A stretch of 35,044 nt of DNA from 66-474 sp035572335. GTDB taxonomy: Bacteria > Pseudomonadota > Gammaproteobacteria > Xanthomonadales > Rhodanobacteraceae. The position numbers and the translations under genes were made by a program. Below are positions 8,532 through 16,327 of the stretch, piece by piece. Numbering within the stretch: position 1 is the first letter of the stretch; every line of letters starts with the position of its first letter. The notes under the pieces were generated by a model. It was not told the origin of the DNA and ran no database searches. It saw only the letters and a program-made list of their open reading frames with translations. The stretch covers positions 1-35,044 of the forward strand of contig DATNAW010000037.1 in assembly GCA_035572335.1 (NCBI GenBank). Direction: 5' to 3'.

Positions 8532-9398
8532 TCAAAGCCTCGACGCGTCCCAGCATTCCGGGCCGGGCCGGAACGGACGCGGGTGCACGCCGAGCAGCCG
8601 TTCCAGTTCGCCGTTGTCTGCGATCAGATCCTGTTTCAGGCGCGTCAATGCACCGCGCATGGGTGGCACCAGGCGCGCACCGGCGCGGATCAATGGCGAC
8701 GGAACACGCAGCGGCAACGTGCGCACCGGAAGGCTCGCGCGCACCCGCGCGAACATTTGCGCAGCCGGCAAACGTTCGCCACCACCGATGGGAATCACGC
8801 GTCCCACCGCGCCGCCGTCCAGCGCAAGCACGACAGCCTGCGCAATGTCGGCCGCGTGTACGGGCTGGCGCAAACCGGAACCCGCCGGCAATCCGAACAC
8901 GCGCCAGCGCATCGCGCGGCGCGCGAGCGGCGTGAGGCTGCGGTCGCGCGCCGCGCCGTAGATCAGCGTGGGCCGCAGGATCGTCCACGCGATGCCGCGC
9001 CTTTCGCAAGCACGCGCCACCGCGGCTTCGCCTTCCTGCAAACGCCGCGACACTTCGCGTTCGGCCGCGACCGGCGAAGCCTGCTTGCTCTCTGCGCTCA
9101 TGGAACTGGTCGCGACCACGCGTTTCAGATGCATTGCAGCACCTGCGTCGATCCACGCGGCCAAGGCATCCAGTGGGGCGAAGCAACACACGGATCCCGC
9201 GCCATTCGCGGCGGCGGGAGCTTGCGGCAGTGCACCCTGTAGCCACGTCACGCCCGTCGTGGCAGCGCGCGGCCTGCGCGACAACGCCAGCACCGGAACG
9301 CCCGCACGCACCAGTTCCGGAAGCAGGAAGAAACCGATCTGGCTGCTGGCGCCGCACACCAGCACCGGCGCGCGCCGCCAGGATTCGGCGTCAGCCAT
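8532..9398 (-). CDS. NAD(P)-binding sugar epimerase/reductase-like protein
   Basis: A 288-residue atypical or extended SDR protein. The N-terminal dinucleotide-binding loop is VLVCGASSQIGFFLLPELV (GxSSxxG type). Strands with VVATSSMSAE and RGIAWTILRPTLIYG follow, where the Tyr of IYG and the pattern after it resemble UDP-sugar epimerase-like proteins. QPVHAADIAQAVVLAL and IPIGGGERLPAAQMF are typical of the substrate-binding half. The canonical YxxxK pair is not obvious, so catalysis may differ or be lost. The ATG lies 8 bp inside the upstream TPR gene (translational coupling), and 59 bp separate it from the oxygenase gene. Confidence 0.78.
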   Translation of the reverse strand: MADAESWRRAPVLVCGASSQIGFFLLPELVRAGVPVLALSRRPRAATTGVTWLQGALPQAPAAANGAGSVCCFAPLDALAAWIDAGAAMHLKRVVATSSMSAESKQASPVAAEREVSRRLQEGEAAVARACERRGIAWTILRPTLIYGAARDRSLTPLARRAMRWRVFGLPAGSGLRQPVHAADIAQAVVLALDGGAVGRVIPIGGGERLPAAQMFARVRASLPVRTLPLRVPSPLIRAGARLVPPMRGALTRLKQDLIADNGELERLLGVHPRPFRPGPECWDASRL

Positions 9399-11070
9399 TA
9401 CGGTGAAGCTTGGCATCCACCTCGCTGATGCGCGGATCGTCCGGCACCAACCGTTGCGCTTCGCGCAATGCCGCGCGCGCGGCACCGAGTTCGCCGAGTC
9501 CGGCGTAATGGTCGGCGCGATCGAGCCATGCGCTGCCCAAGCCGTGGCGCATCGACGCCACCGCGGGATCGCCCGGGTCGAGTTGCTCCAGCGTGCCCAG
9601 CATGTCGTGCGCCTTGTCGAGATTGTCTTCGCGCAGCGCGCGCTGGAACTGCTGGCGCGTGACTTCCGGCAGGTTGCGCAGGCCCGCCTGCGCCTCGGCA
9701 TTGTTGCCGTCGATGCCGAGCGCGGCGCGATAGAGGTCGTAGGCACAGTTGCCCGGCGGCAGCATGATGTCGCCGTTGCGCGCGGCTGATTGTGCATGCG
9801 CGATCAGGCGCGCCAGCTTGGCCGAATCCGTGGGACTCAAAGGCGGCGGTGGCGGCGGCGCGGAGGACTCGGCGGACACCATGGCAGGGGCCGTCTTGCC
9901 GGCTGCCGCCAGGCGCGAGCGCGCGGCGGTGAGGTCCGCCGACTTCGGCGCCAGCACGGCGGCCTGGTCCAGCAGAGTGCTTGCGTCGTGCGGATGGCCC
10001 GCATCGATCGCGGCGTTGGCTTGCACGATCAAGGCTTCGGCGACCTGGCCCAGGCCGGCCTCCGCCGCGGCATTGCCGGGATCGGCCGCCAGCGCGGCCT
10101 TGAACTGCGCCTCGGCGTTGTCGGTGCCGCTGCCGGTCATCTTGCCCGCGCGCAAGTCCGCCTGGCCTTGCGCGAGGTATTGGTCGCGCTGTGCATCCGC
10201 GGCGCGATCGGCGGCGGCGATGTTCGCGCGCAGCATCGGCAGTTGCGAATAGCCGGGCAGCAGGCTCGACAAACGGCCCAGCGTCGCCCGCGCGCCGGCG
10301 CGATCGCCATTGCCCAGCTGTGTCTGGATTTGCGACGCCAGCGCATCGCCCACTTCGGTCATGCCGTGGCGTGCGACGGCGTTGCGCGGATCGCCGGCGA
10401 GCACCTTGCCGAACAGGGCCGCGGCACCATCGTTGCCGTCGATGTGTCCGTTCGCGAGCGCCGCGCGCGCCTGGTCGACCAGCACGCCGACGTTGGCGTT
10501 GTGCAGCACCGCCTTGGCCAGCGCCTGGTCGACGGTGGCCACGTCGGCGCCGCCGCCGAGCAGGCTGCGGCCCTCTTCCAGCGCCGTGCGCGCGGACGCG
10601 TAGTCGCCCTGCTTCAGCGCGTCCTGCGCGCGCGCGAGTTCGGCGTGACCGACATTCTGCAAACCGGTCAGCGCCTGCTCGTTGTCGGGATCGAGTGCGC
10701 GCGCGGCCTCGTACAGGTCGCGCGCGCTGTCCGCGCTGCCGGAAAGCTTGCCGGCCGCGTACGCCTTGTCGGCGCGCACCAGCAATGAATTCAACTGCGT
10801 CTGCGGCAGCAAGCCGCTCAGCGTGGCCTGGTGCGTCAGTGCCCACCCCGCGCCGGCCAGCACGATCACCACCACAAGCACGATCCACGGCGTGCGCGAA
10901 CGACGCGGCGCCTGCCGCTGCCGCGTGGCGTTCGTGAAAGGCGGGCGGTCGGCCGGGTCCGCGCGCATGGTCGCGCGTCGATCCCCATCGGCATCGAAGT
11001 GGTCGAGGTTGCCGAGCCTCGGCTCGGTGCGCCGCAAGTTGTCGCGCGAAGGGTCTTTTCTATCGTTCAT
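9391..11070 (-). CDS. Single-pass membrane protein with TPR-like repeats
   Basis: A 559-residue protein. It has a polar N-terminus of about 58 residues, one transmembrane helix (61-79, WIVLVVVIVLAGAGWAL) and a long Ala-rich helical-repeat region. Repeat units resemble TPRs or spectrin-like hairpins (YEAARALDPDNEQALTGLQN, FGKVLAGDPRNAVARHGM, FKAALAADPGNAAAEAGLGQ, YRAALGIDGNNAEAQAGLRN). A proline-rich linker (APPPPPPLSP) separates the last repeats. The topology suggests that the repeat domain faces the periplasm. The start at 11070 has an AGG about 8 nt upstream; the in-frame extension upstream runs into the repeat-rich spacer and is rejected. Function unknown; it may act as a scaffold for the surface-modification genes downstream (inference). 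Confidence 0.8.
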   Translation of the reverse strand: MNDRKDPSRDNLRRTEPRLGNLDHFDADGDRRATMRADPADRPPFTNATRQRQAPRRSRTPWIVLVVVIVLAGAGWALTHQATLSGLLPQTQLNSLLVRADKAYAAGKLSGSADSARDLYEAARALDPDNEQALTGLQNVGHAELARAQDALKQGDYASARTALEEGRSLLGGGADVATVDQALAKAVLHNANVGVLVDQARAALANGHIDGNDGAAALFGKVLAGDPRNAVARHGMTEVGDALASQIQTQLGNGDRAGARATLGRLSSLLPGYSQLPMLRANIAAADRAADAQRDQYLAQGQADLRAGKMTGSGTDNAEAQFKAALAADPGNAAAEAGLGQVAEALIVQANAAIDAGHPHDASTLLDQAAVLAPKSADLTAARSRLAAAGKTAPAMVSAESSAPPPPPPLSPTDSAKLARLIAHAQSAARNGDIMLPPGNCAYDLYRAALGIDGNNAEAQAGLRNLPEVTRQQFQRALREDNLDKAHDMLGTLEQLDPGDPAVASMRHGLGSAWLDRADHYAGLGELGAARAALREAQRLVPDDPRISEVDAKLHRNG

Positions 11071-11074
11071 GCTA

Positions 11075-11342
11075 GGGCCTGCCAAGGCCATGCCACGTGA
11101 GCCACGTTGCTTCCGCAGCGGTCGCCAGACGCGGCGCGCGCCGCAGCGCCAGAGTCGTCCTCTGGTCAAGGCGCGCACCGATGGATGGCGGCCGCGGCGG
11201 AGCGACCCTACGGGCCGGGGCTGTTTGCCCGCAGGGCTGCGTCATCACTCGTCGAAGTATCGACATACATCTTCCTCGCTCTTCCTTGCCCTGCGGGCAA
11301 ACAGCCGCCGGCGCGGCCACGCGGCATGGCCTTGGCAGGCCC
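11075..11342. repeat. MITE-like element with 25-bp terminal inverted repeats
   Basis: The left arm (11075-11099) and right arm (11318-11342) are inverted copies of a sequence with core GGCATGGCCTTGGCAGGCCC and match at 24 of 25 positions. No duplicated target sequence is visible at the borders, and no coding capacity lies inside, so a mobile origin is only suggested by the architecture. Confidence 0.65.
11219..11306. repeat. Inner inverted repeat, 19-bp perfect arms
   Basis: GGCTGTTTGCCCGCAGGGC at 11219-11237 is perfectly inverted at 11288-11306 around a 50-nt, more AT-rich loop. It is nested within the larger 25-bp inverted repeat, so an RNA from either strand could fold into a long two-part stem. 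Confidence 0.75.
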
Positions 11343-11480
11343 GTTGGCCGGACCACAGCCCGCCCGGAATCTCCGCCCATGGGACCACGCGGCCGTTCGC
11401 CGGTTCCGTCGCCGGAACGGGCCGCGTTCGATTCATCTTAGCATTCGCCCGGCGCTTGCCCGGCCGCGAACGACCCGCAT

Positions 11481-13568
11481 TCAGCCGGCGGCAAGACGAC
11501 GCGCTTCGGTGACGTTGGGCAAGGCCGACAACCTCGCAAGCAGCGCAGAAAGCTCGCCGAAATCGTGCACGCGCAGCGTGAAATGCAGCGTCACTTCGCC
11601 AAGGTCGTGATCGCTGTGGCTGTCCGAGGCGACGATGCGCGCACCGGAGTTGGTGACGACGTTGGTGACGTCGCGCTGCAGGTCGCGGCGATCGTAGCCG
11701 AGCACCACGATCTCGACTTCGTAGGCGCGGTCGGGCGCGCTCTGCCATCGCACTTCGATCACGCGATCCGGATGGAGCGCGCGCAGGCGCGACAGCGATG
11801 CGCAATCGGCGCGGTGCACGGTGACGCCGCGCCCGCGCGTCACGTAGCCGGCGACGTCGTCGCCGGGCAACGGGCGGCAGCAGCGCGCCAATGTCGTCAG
11901 CAGGTTGCCGACGCCTTCCACGGTCAACGCGCCGGGCTTGTCGGGAGCTTGCACCGGCCTGCGCGAAGGCAGCGCCGGAGCAGGCGCCGCGGGCTGCGTC
12001 TCCAGCATCGCACGCGTCAATTGCGCCACGCCCACTTCGCCAAGCGCCAGTCCGACCAGCAAGTCGTCGCGGCCCTTCCGGCCCAGCCGCGCAGGCAGGC
12101 GTTCCATCGCTTCGTCGGGGACGGCGAGACGGCGCGCTTCGCGTTCCAGGATCTGCCGGCCCGCGACAAGATTGGCCGCGAGGTCTTCGCGCCGGAACCA
12201 CGCGCGCAGCTTGCCGCGCGCACTGGCCGTGTTGAGGTAGCCGAGTTGCGGCGACAGCCAGTCGCGGCTGGGTGCGGGTTCGCGCGCGGTGAGGATTTCG
12301 ATGCGGTCGCCGCTGGCCGGCTGACAGGTCAGCGGCACGATGCGGCCGTTGACCTTGGCGCCGCGGCAGCGGTGGCCCACCATCGTGTGCACGTGGTAGG
12401 CGAAATCCAGCACCGTCGCGCCGGCCTGCAGGTCCAGCACTTCGCCTTTCGGCGTCAGCAGGTAGACACGATCCTCCGCCAGTTCCGATCGCAGTTCGGC
12501 GGCAAGCGTGGCGTCGTCCTCGCCGTCGGCACGCGTCTCCAGCAGCTTGCGCATCCAGGCGACGCGCGCCTGGTACACCGCGTCGGATTGCCCGCCTTCC
12601 TTGTAACGCCAGTGCGCGGCCACGCCGAGTTCGGCGCCGCGATGCATTTCCTCGGTGCGGATCTGCACTTCCAGGGTCTTGCCGTCCGGCCCGATCACCG
12701 CGGTGTGCAGCGAGCGGTAATCGTTGCCCTTGGGACGCGCGATGTAATCGTCGAACTCGCGCGGGATGATCGGCCACAAACCATGCACGACCCCGAGCAC
12801 CGCGTAACAATCCGCGACGCTGCCGGTGAGCACGCGCAGCGCACGGATGTCGTACAGCTCGCCGAAGCCGACCTTCTTGCGCTGCATCTTCCGCCAGATG
12901 GAATAGATGTGCTTGGCGCGGCCGTTGACGCTGGCTTCGACGCCATGCGCGGCCAGCGCCTCGCGCAGTTGCGCAACGCAGCGCGTGATCCACGCCTCGC
13001 GGTCGGCGCGCCGCTCGTCCAGCAGTTGCGCGATCCGGCGATAGACGTCCGGCTGCAGGTAGCGGAAGGCCAGGTCTTCGAGTTCCCATTTCCATTGGCC
13101 TATGCCCAACCGGTTCGCGAGCGGCGCATGGATGTCGCGCGTCAACTGTGCGAGTTCACGGCATTCGGCTTCCGGCAACGCCGCCGCCGCGCGCATCCGC
13201 GCGAGCTGGCGTGCCAGCAGCAGGTACACCACGCGCAAGTCGCGGATGATCGCCAGCAGCAAGCGCCGCAGGCCTTCGCTGTTGCCGGCGCCATCGCGCG
13301 CCGCGTGCAACGCCCACACGCGTTCGGCCTGTTGCTGGCCTTCCACCAGTCTGCGCAATGCCCCGGGTGCTTGCGCGGCGATGGCGTTCCACGCGTCCGG
13401 GTCGGCACACGCCACCGCATACCAGGCCGCCGCGGTCCGGGTGTCGTCGTCGCAATCCACCGACGCGAGCAATGCATCGGTTTCCTGCCAAAGACCGTGC
13501 TCGCGCGCGGTCAATGAAGCGACGGGTGGCGCGGGAAGGGAGCCGTGATTCCTGGACGATGCCTGCAT
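11481..13568 (-). CDS. relA: GTP pyrophosphokinase, RelA type
   Basis: A 695-residue (p)ppGpp synthetase. Near residues 110-126 the hydrolase HD region is degenerate (LRVVYLLLARQLARMR, where active enzymes have ADRLHNMR), so hydrolysis is probably lost. The synthetase domain follows (NGRAKHIYSIWRKMQRKK, GELYDIRALRVL), with EFDD at 271-274 matching the ExDD signature of monofunctional RelA rather than the RxKD of SpoT. RPKGNDYRSLHTAV, EVQIRTEEMH and ELGVAAHWRYKEG are conserved. A TGS domain (LTPKGEVLDLQAGATVLDFAY), a conserved Cys-rich region (LARCCRPLPGDDV) and a C-terminal ACT domain complete the RelA layout used for ribosome-linked starvation sensing. ATG 13568 (MQASSRN) is preferred; an in-frame extension of 34 residues upstream lacks family features. 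Confidence 0.95.
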   Translation of the reverse strand: MQASSRNHGSLPAPPVASLTAREHGLWQETDALLASVDCDDDTRTAAAWYAVACADPDAWNAIAAQAPGALRRLVEGQQQAERVWALHAARDGAGNSEGLRRLLLAIIRDLRVVYLLLARQLARMRAAAALPEAECRELAQLTRDIHAPLANRLGIGQWKWELEDLAFRYLQPDVYRRIAQLLDERRADREAWITRCVAQLREALAAHGVEASVNGRAKHIYSIWRKMQRKKVGFGELYDIRALRVLTGSVADCYAVLGVVHGLWPIIPREFDDYIARPKGNDYRSLHTAVIGPDGKTLEVQIRTEEMHRGAELGVAAHWRYKEGGQSDAVYQARVAWMRKLLETRADGEDDATLAAELRSELAEDRVYLLTPKGEVLDLQAGATVLDFAYHVHTMVGHRCRGAKVNGRIVPLTCQPASGDRIEILTAREPAPSRDWLSPQLGYLNTASARGKLRAWFRREDLAANLVAGRQILEREARRLAVPDEAMERLPARLGRKGRDDLLVGLALGEVGVAQLTRAMLETQPAAPAPALPSRRPVQAPDKPGALTVEGVGNLLTTLARCCRPLPGDDVAGYVTRGRGVTVHRADCASLSRLRALHPDRVIEVRWQSAPDRAYEVEIVVLGYDRRDLQRDVTNVVTNSGARIVASDSHSDHDLGEVTLHFTLRVHDFGELSALLARLSALPNVTEARRLAAG

Positions 13569-13680
13569 GGTGTTGCGCACTTCCGGCCGCGACGCGCCGG
13601 TCCGGGAAAGGTTTGCGAAAGAGTGCCAGTGTATTAAATTGCACCCATCGAAACCCTGTGCGACGGGCATGGGGCACTGC

Positions 13681-13695
13681 TATCATCGCCCCTCA
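13681..13695 (+). promoter_or_regulatory. -10 element just before the start codon (possible leaderless gene)
   Basis: TATCAT (13681-13686) ends 8 nt before the ATG at 13695, and no ribosome binding site is present. If it functions as the -10 box, transcription would start at the ATG. TGTGCG, 18 nt further upstream, is a weak -35 match. Confidence 0.4.
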
Positions 13696-14159
13696 TGCGC
13701 ACCCGATTGATGCTGCCGGCCGCTCTGGCCCTGCTCCTCACCGCCCTGCCTGCCATGGCGCAACAGTTTTCCTCCCTCGAGGAACGCATGTCTGCGGCCG
13801 ACTTCAAGGCGGCCGGCCTCGACAAGCTTTCGCCGCAGGAACTGCAGAACCTCGACAACTGGCTGCGCACGCACGAGCAGACCAAGATGGTTTCCGCGAG
13901 CGGCGCGCCGGTGTTCTATCCCGACAACCAGCCGCGCGACAAATTCAACACGCATCTGGTCGGACACTTCAGCGGCTGGGCGGGACAATCCACGTTCACG
14001 CTCGACAATGGCCAGGTCTGGAAACAGGCCGAGTCCGGCAGTTATTCGTGCCCGGAAGTGGACAACCCCGAGGTCACGATCAAGCCAATGATCCTGGGCA
14101 GCTGGCTGATGTACGTGCAGGGGTGCAACCAGAGCGTGCGCGTCGAACGCGTGAAGTAA
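13695..14159 (+). CDS. Secreted small protein of unknown function
   Basis: A 154-residue protein with a clear Sec signal peptide (basic MRTR, hydrophobic core LMLPAALALLLTAL, cleavage after AMA near residue 22). The mature part begins with a helical segment (FSSLEERMSAADFKAAGLDKLSPQELQNLDNWL) that resembles the helical hairpin of several Xanthomonadales periplasmic proteins. A probable small beta domain follows (FSGWAGQSTFTLDNGQVWKQAESGSY ... MYVQGCNQSVRVERVK). Two Cys in the mature part (SYSCPEV and QGCNQ) could form a disulfide. I do not recognise a characterised family. It is divergent from relA. Confidence 0.8.
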   Translation: MRTRLMLPAALALLLTALPAMAQQFSSLEERMSAADFKAAGLDKLSPQELQNLDNWLRTHEQTKMVSASGAPVFYPDNQPRDKFNTHLVGHFSGWAGQSTFTLDNGQVWKQAESGSYSCPEVDNPEVTIKPMILGSWLMYVQGCNQSVRVERVK

Positions 14160-14243
14160 CCGCGCCGCATTTTCCGGACTGTCTTTCCACTGTCGCCACA
14201 GGCATGATGACGACGCGCGCCAATACCGCGCGAGGATCGTGAC

Positions 14244-14666
14244 ATGCTGGAAGTCTGGCTGCCGCTTCTGTCCATCGGCCTCATTGCCGCGTGGTGGTAC
14301 CACGCACTGAGGCTGCGCGAACACGCCGTCGCGCACGCGCGTGAGTTGTGCCAGCGCCACGGATTGCAACTCCTCGACGACAGCGTGGCACTGCACCGCC
14401 TGCACGCGAGCTGGCGCCACGGCGGCCTGCGCATCACGCGCGAATACCGCTTCGACACCAGCCTCGGCGGCAACGACCGCCGCGCTGCCAGCATCATCCT
14501 GCTCGGCGACCACATCGTGAGCGCGAGCGTGCCGGAGCGCGACGCCCCACTCTCGGCGCCGACGCCCGCCGTCCGTGTCGTGCACGACGCAACGCCGACC
14601 CAGACTGGCACCGACGCCGGCAACAACATCGTTCCGATCACGCGCGCGCGCAGGACGTTGCACTAG
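14244..14666 (+). CDS. DUF3301 family protein
   Basis: A 140-residue protein with an N-terminal hydrophobic segment (LEVWLPLLSIGLIAAWWY) likely to anchor it in the membrane. It is followed by the DUF3301 pattern REHAVAHARELCQRHGLQLLDDSVAL and HGGLRITREYRFDTSLGGNDRRAASIILLGDHI. The last ~40 residues are low-complexity Pro/Thr/Ala. Function of the family is unknown. The start is supported by GAGG 8 nt before the ATG. Confidence 0.85.
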   Translation: MLEVWLPLLSIGLIAAWWYHALRLREHAVAHARELCQRHGLQLLDDSVALHRLHASWRHGGLRITREYRFDTSLGGNDRRAASIILLGDHIVSASVPERDAPLSAPTPAVRVVHDATPTQTGTDAGNNIVPITRARRTLH

Positions 14667-15085
14667 CGGCAAGAGCTGTTTCGCGCGCTGCACGCAATCG
14701 ACCGAGCCGCATATGGGCGTGCTTTTCGATGGGACGGCCATCTATCGCCTCATTCGAAGCGAGACCACCCAATTTTCCATGCCTGTTGCACGCAGGAAGC
14801 GCGCCGGTTCGCCGCAGGCACCCCGATGTGCCTGCGGCGAACCCCGGCGGCCGCTCGCGAACCCGCAGCACAGGATGTGTTCGCGGGGTGGCCGTCCCTT
14901 TGGTGACTTTCTCTTGGCCACGCAGGAGAAAGTCACCCGCCCGCCCAGGAGGCGCGCGGAAAAAGACAGCGGCGTCGAATCAACAAAACGACGCGCGAGT
15001 GTGGACCCTCATCTGACGCTGCGCTCGCGCTGCGCGCGCGTTCGCTCCGCTCCGCCTCTCCCGGAGGGAGGGGAAAATCCGTGTG
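14667..15085. repeat. 419-bp spacer with composite hairpin repeat of dispersed type
   Basis: No gene is supported here. At least three hairpins stand in series: GGTTCGCCGCAGGCAC (14806-14821) with its perfect inverse at 14828-14843, loop CCCGAT; CGCGAAC (14856-14862) with GTTCGCG (14879-14885); and GGTGACTTTCTC (14902-14913) with GAGAAAGTCACC (14926-14937). The end (15055-15072) is a CTCTCCCGGAGGGAG imperfect palindrome. Sequences like the GTGACTTTCTC hairpin and the CTCTCC-GGAGGGAG block recur between genes in many Xanthomonadales and related genomes and cause spurious ORF calls (recalled, not searched). Its position between convergent genes suggests it can also terminate transcription. Confidence 0.7.
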
Positions 15086-15592
15086 TCATTTCACGACATG
15101 GAGCGTGGGTTTGCCCTTGGGCCGCGGCTTGTCCGGATCGTCGGAGGGAGGAGACGGTGGTTCGCCAGCGTCATCCGCAGCCGGCGATTCCTGGACCGAC
15201 TTCGGCACGGCTTGCAATGAGGGCGCCGAGGGTTTCGCAGGTCGCGCATCACCGGGCGGTTCGATCGCGGGTGCGCCACCCGGCGCGTCTTCCGCCAGCA
15301 GCATACCCTGCCCGTTTTCGCGCGCGTAGATCGCCTGCACCGCGGCAACAGGCACGCTGACGGGCTGGCTGACGCCGCCAAAACGCGCCATGAAGGTGAT
15401 CGCGTCGTTGCCGATTTCGAGGTGCGCGACGGCGCGAGGCGCGAGGTTCAACACCACCCGGCCTTCGCTGACCGCCTGCGGCGGAACCTGCACGCCCGGT
15501 TTGGCCGCATCGACCACGATGTGCGGCGTGAGTCCGTTGTCGCAGATCCACTCGTGCACCGCCCGCAGCAGGTACGGACGATTGGAGGTCAT
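15086..15592 (-). CDS. sspB: ClpXP specificity-enhancing factor SspB
   Basis: A 168-residue adaptor that, in the known family, delivers ssrA-tagged proteins to ClpXP. The N-terminal fold is recognisable (SNRPYLLRAVHEWICDNGLTPHIVVDA, VVLNLAPRAVAHLEIGNDAITFMARFGG, VPVAAVQAIYARENGQGM). The tail from about residue 105 is Pro/Ala/Asp-rich and ends with PTLHVVK, matching the short C-terminal motif that binds the ClpX N-domain. The ATG at 15592 is 17 bp after the sspA stop, as expected for an sspA-sspB operon. Confidence 0.93.
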   Translation of the reverse strand: MTSNRPYLLRAVHEWICDNGLTPHIVVDAAKPGVQVPPQAVSEGRVVLNLAPRAVAHLEIGNDAITFMARFGGVSQPVSVPVAAVQAIYARENGQGMLLAEDAPGGAPAIEPPGDARPAKPSAPSLQAVPKSVQESPAADDAGEPPSPPSDDPDKPRPKGKPTLHVVK

Positions 15593-15609
15593 CGCGGGGG
15601 ATTGTTCGG

Positions 15610-16239
15610 TCACAACTCGCCCAGCAGGCGCTCGTCGGCCGTGAGGCTGCGCGCGAAACCCTGGCTGCGGAACAGGCGCTCGCCGTAATCGACGATCGGC
15701 TTGGCTTCCTTGGGCAGCGACACGCCCAGCGAAGGCAGCCGCCAGACCACCGGCGCGACCAGGCAATCGGCAAGGCTGATTTCCGGATTGAGGAAGAACT
15801 TCGCGGCCTTGAACAGCGGCAGCGCGCTCATCAGATGGTCACGCAGGCGCTTGCGCGCCGCTTCGGCGGCGCGGCCGCCGGCGCGGATATTGGCCACTTC
15901 CGGCACCCAGTCGCGCTCGATGCGCACGCAGGCGAGGCGCAGGCGCGCGCGCGACAGCGGATCGACCGGCATCAGCGGGGGATGCGGATAACGCTCGTCG
16001 ATGTACTCGCACACCAAGCCAGGTTCATACAGGACCATTTCGCGGTCCTGCAAGGTTGGCGTGTCACCATACGGATTGATCGACAGCAACTCGTCGTGCG
16101 GCTTGCCGGTCGGCACTTCGACGCGGTCATAGACCACGCCCTTGGCGGCCAGTACCAGCCGCACGCGGTGCGACTGCACGTCGTCGGGCGCGGTGAACAG
16201 GGTCAGCACGGTGCGGGTGGTATGTGCGGTTTGGATCAT
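15610..16239 (-). CDS. sspA: Stringent starvation protein A (GST fold)
   Basis: A 209-residue GST-fold protein that binds RNA polymerase in characterised homologues. The thioredoxin-like N-terminal domain (LTLFTAPDDVQSHRVRLVLAAKGVVYDRVEV, LLSINPYGDTPTLQDREMVLYEPGLVCEYIDERYPHPPLMP) is distinctive for SspA, including the PPLMP sequence that follows the ERYPH. The helical C-terminal domain contains the FLNPEISLADCLVAPVVWRLPSLGV region. It lies 88 bp after petC and precedes sspB, the usual petABC-sspAB order in many gammaproteobacteria and betaproteobacteria. Confidence 0.94.
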   Translation of the reverse strand: MIQTAHTTRTVLTLFTAPDDVQSHRVRLVLAAKGVVYDRVEVPTGKPHDELLSINPYGDTPTLQDREMVLYEPGLVCEYIDERYPHPPLMPVDPLSRARLRLACVRIERDWVPEVANIRAGGRAAEAARKRLRDHLMSALPLFKAAKFFLNPEISLADCLVAPVVWRLPSLGVSLPKEAKPIVDYGERLFRSQGFARSLTADERLLGEL

Positions 16240-16327
16240 GCCAGTGTCCCCTTTGGGCCTTGCGGGTCCGGTGACGCGACAGTCCCGGGTTCGGGTGTCA
16301 TCGCCTGGCGGGCACGGCGCCCACCAG

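Larger units (their letters stand above)
11071..11480. other. Gene-free spacer with nested inverted repeats
   Basis: These 410 bp between relA and the TPR membrane-protein gene hold no credible gene. They are GC-rich and full of palindromes: an outer 25-bp arm pair, an inner 19-bp arm pair and a small hairpin CCAGAG/CTCTGG (about 11150-11166). The promoter for the TPR gene must lie here if it is not cotranscribed with relA; I see no clear promoter consensus. Confidence 0.7.

Noticed and set aside
11071..11480. CRISPR array or tRNA gene in the repeat-rich gap
   Set aside because: Repeats are inverted pairs rather than regularly spaced direct repeats, and no cloverleaf can be drawn.
11565..13517. 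650-codon open frame on the strand opposite relA
   Set aside because: High-GC codon bias leaves the antisense frame open; the product is Arg/His/Gln-rich with no family features, whereas RelA motifs are complete on the other strand.
14575..15360. 261-codon frame across the hairpin repeat region
   Set aside because: It runs through palindromic repeats and on into antisense sspB; similar spurious ORFs are common in this type of repeat.
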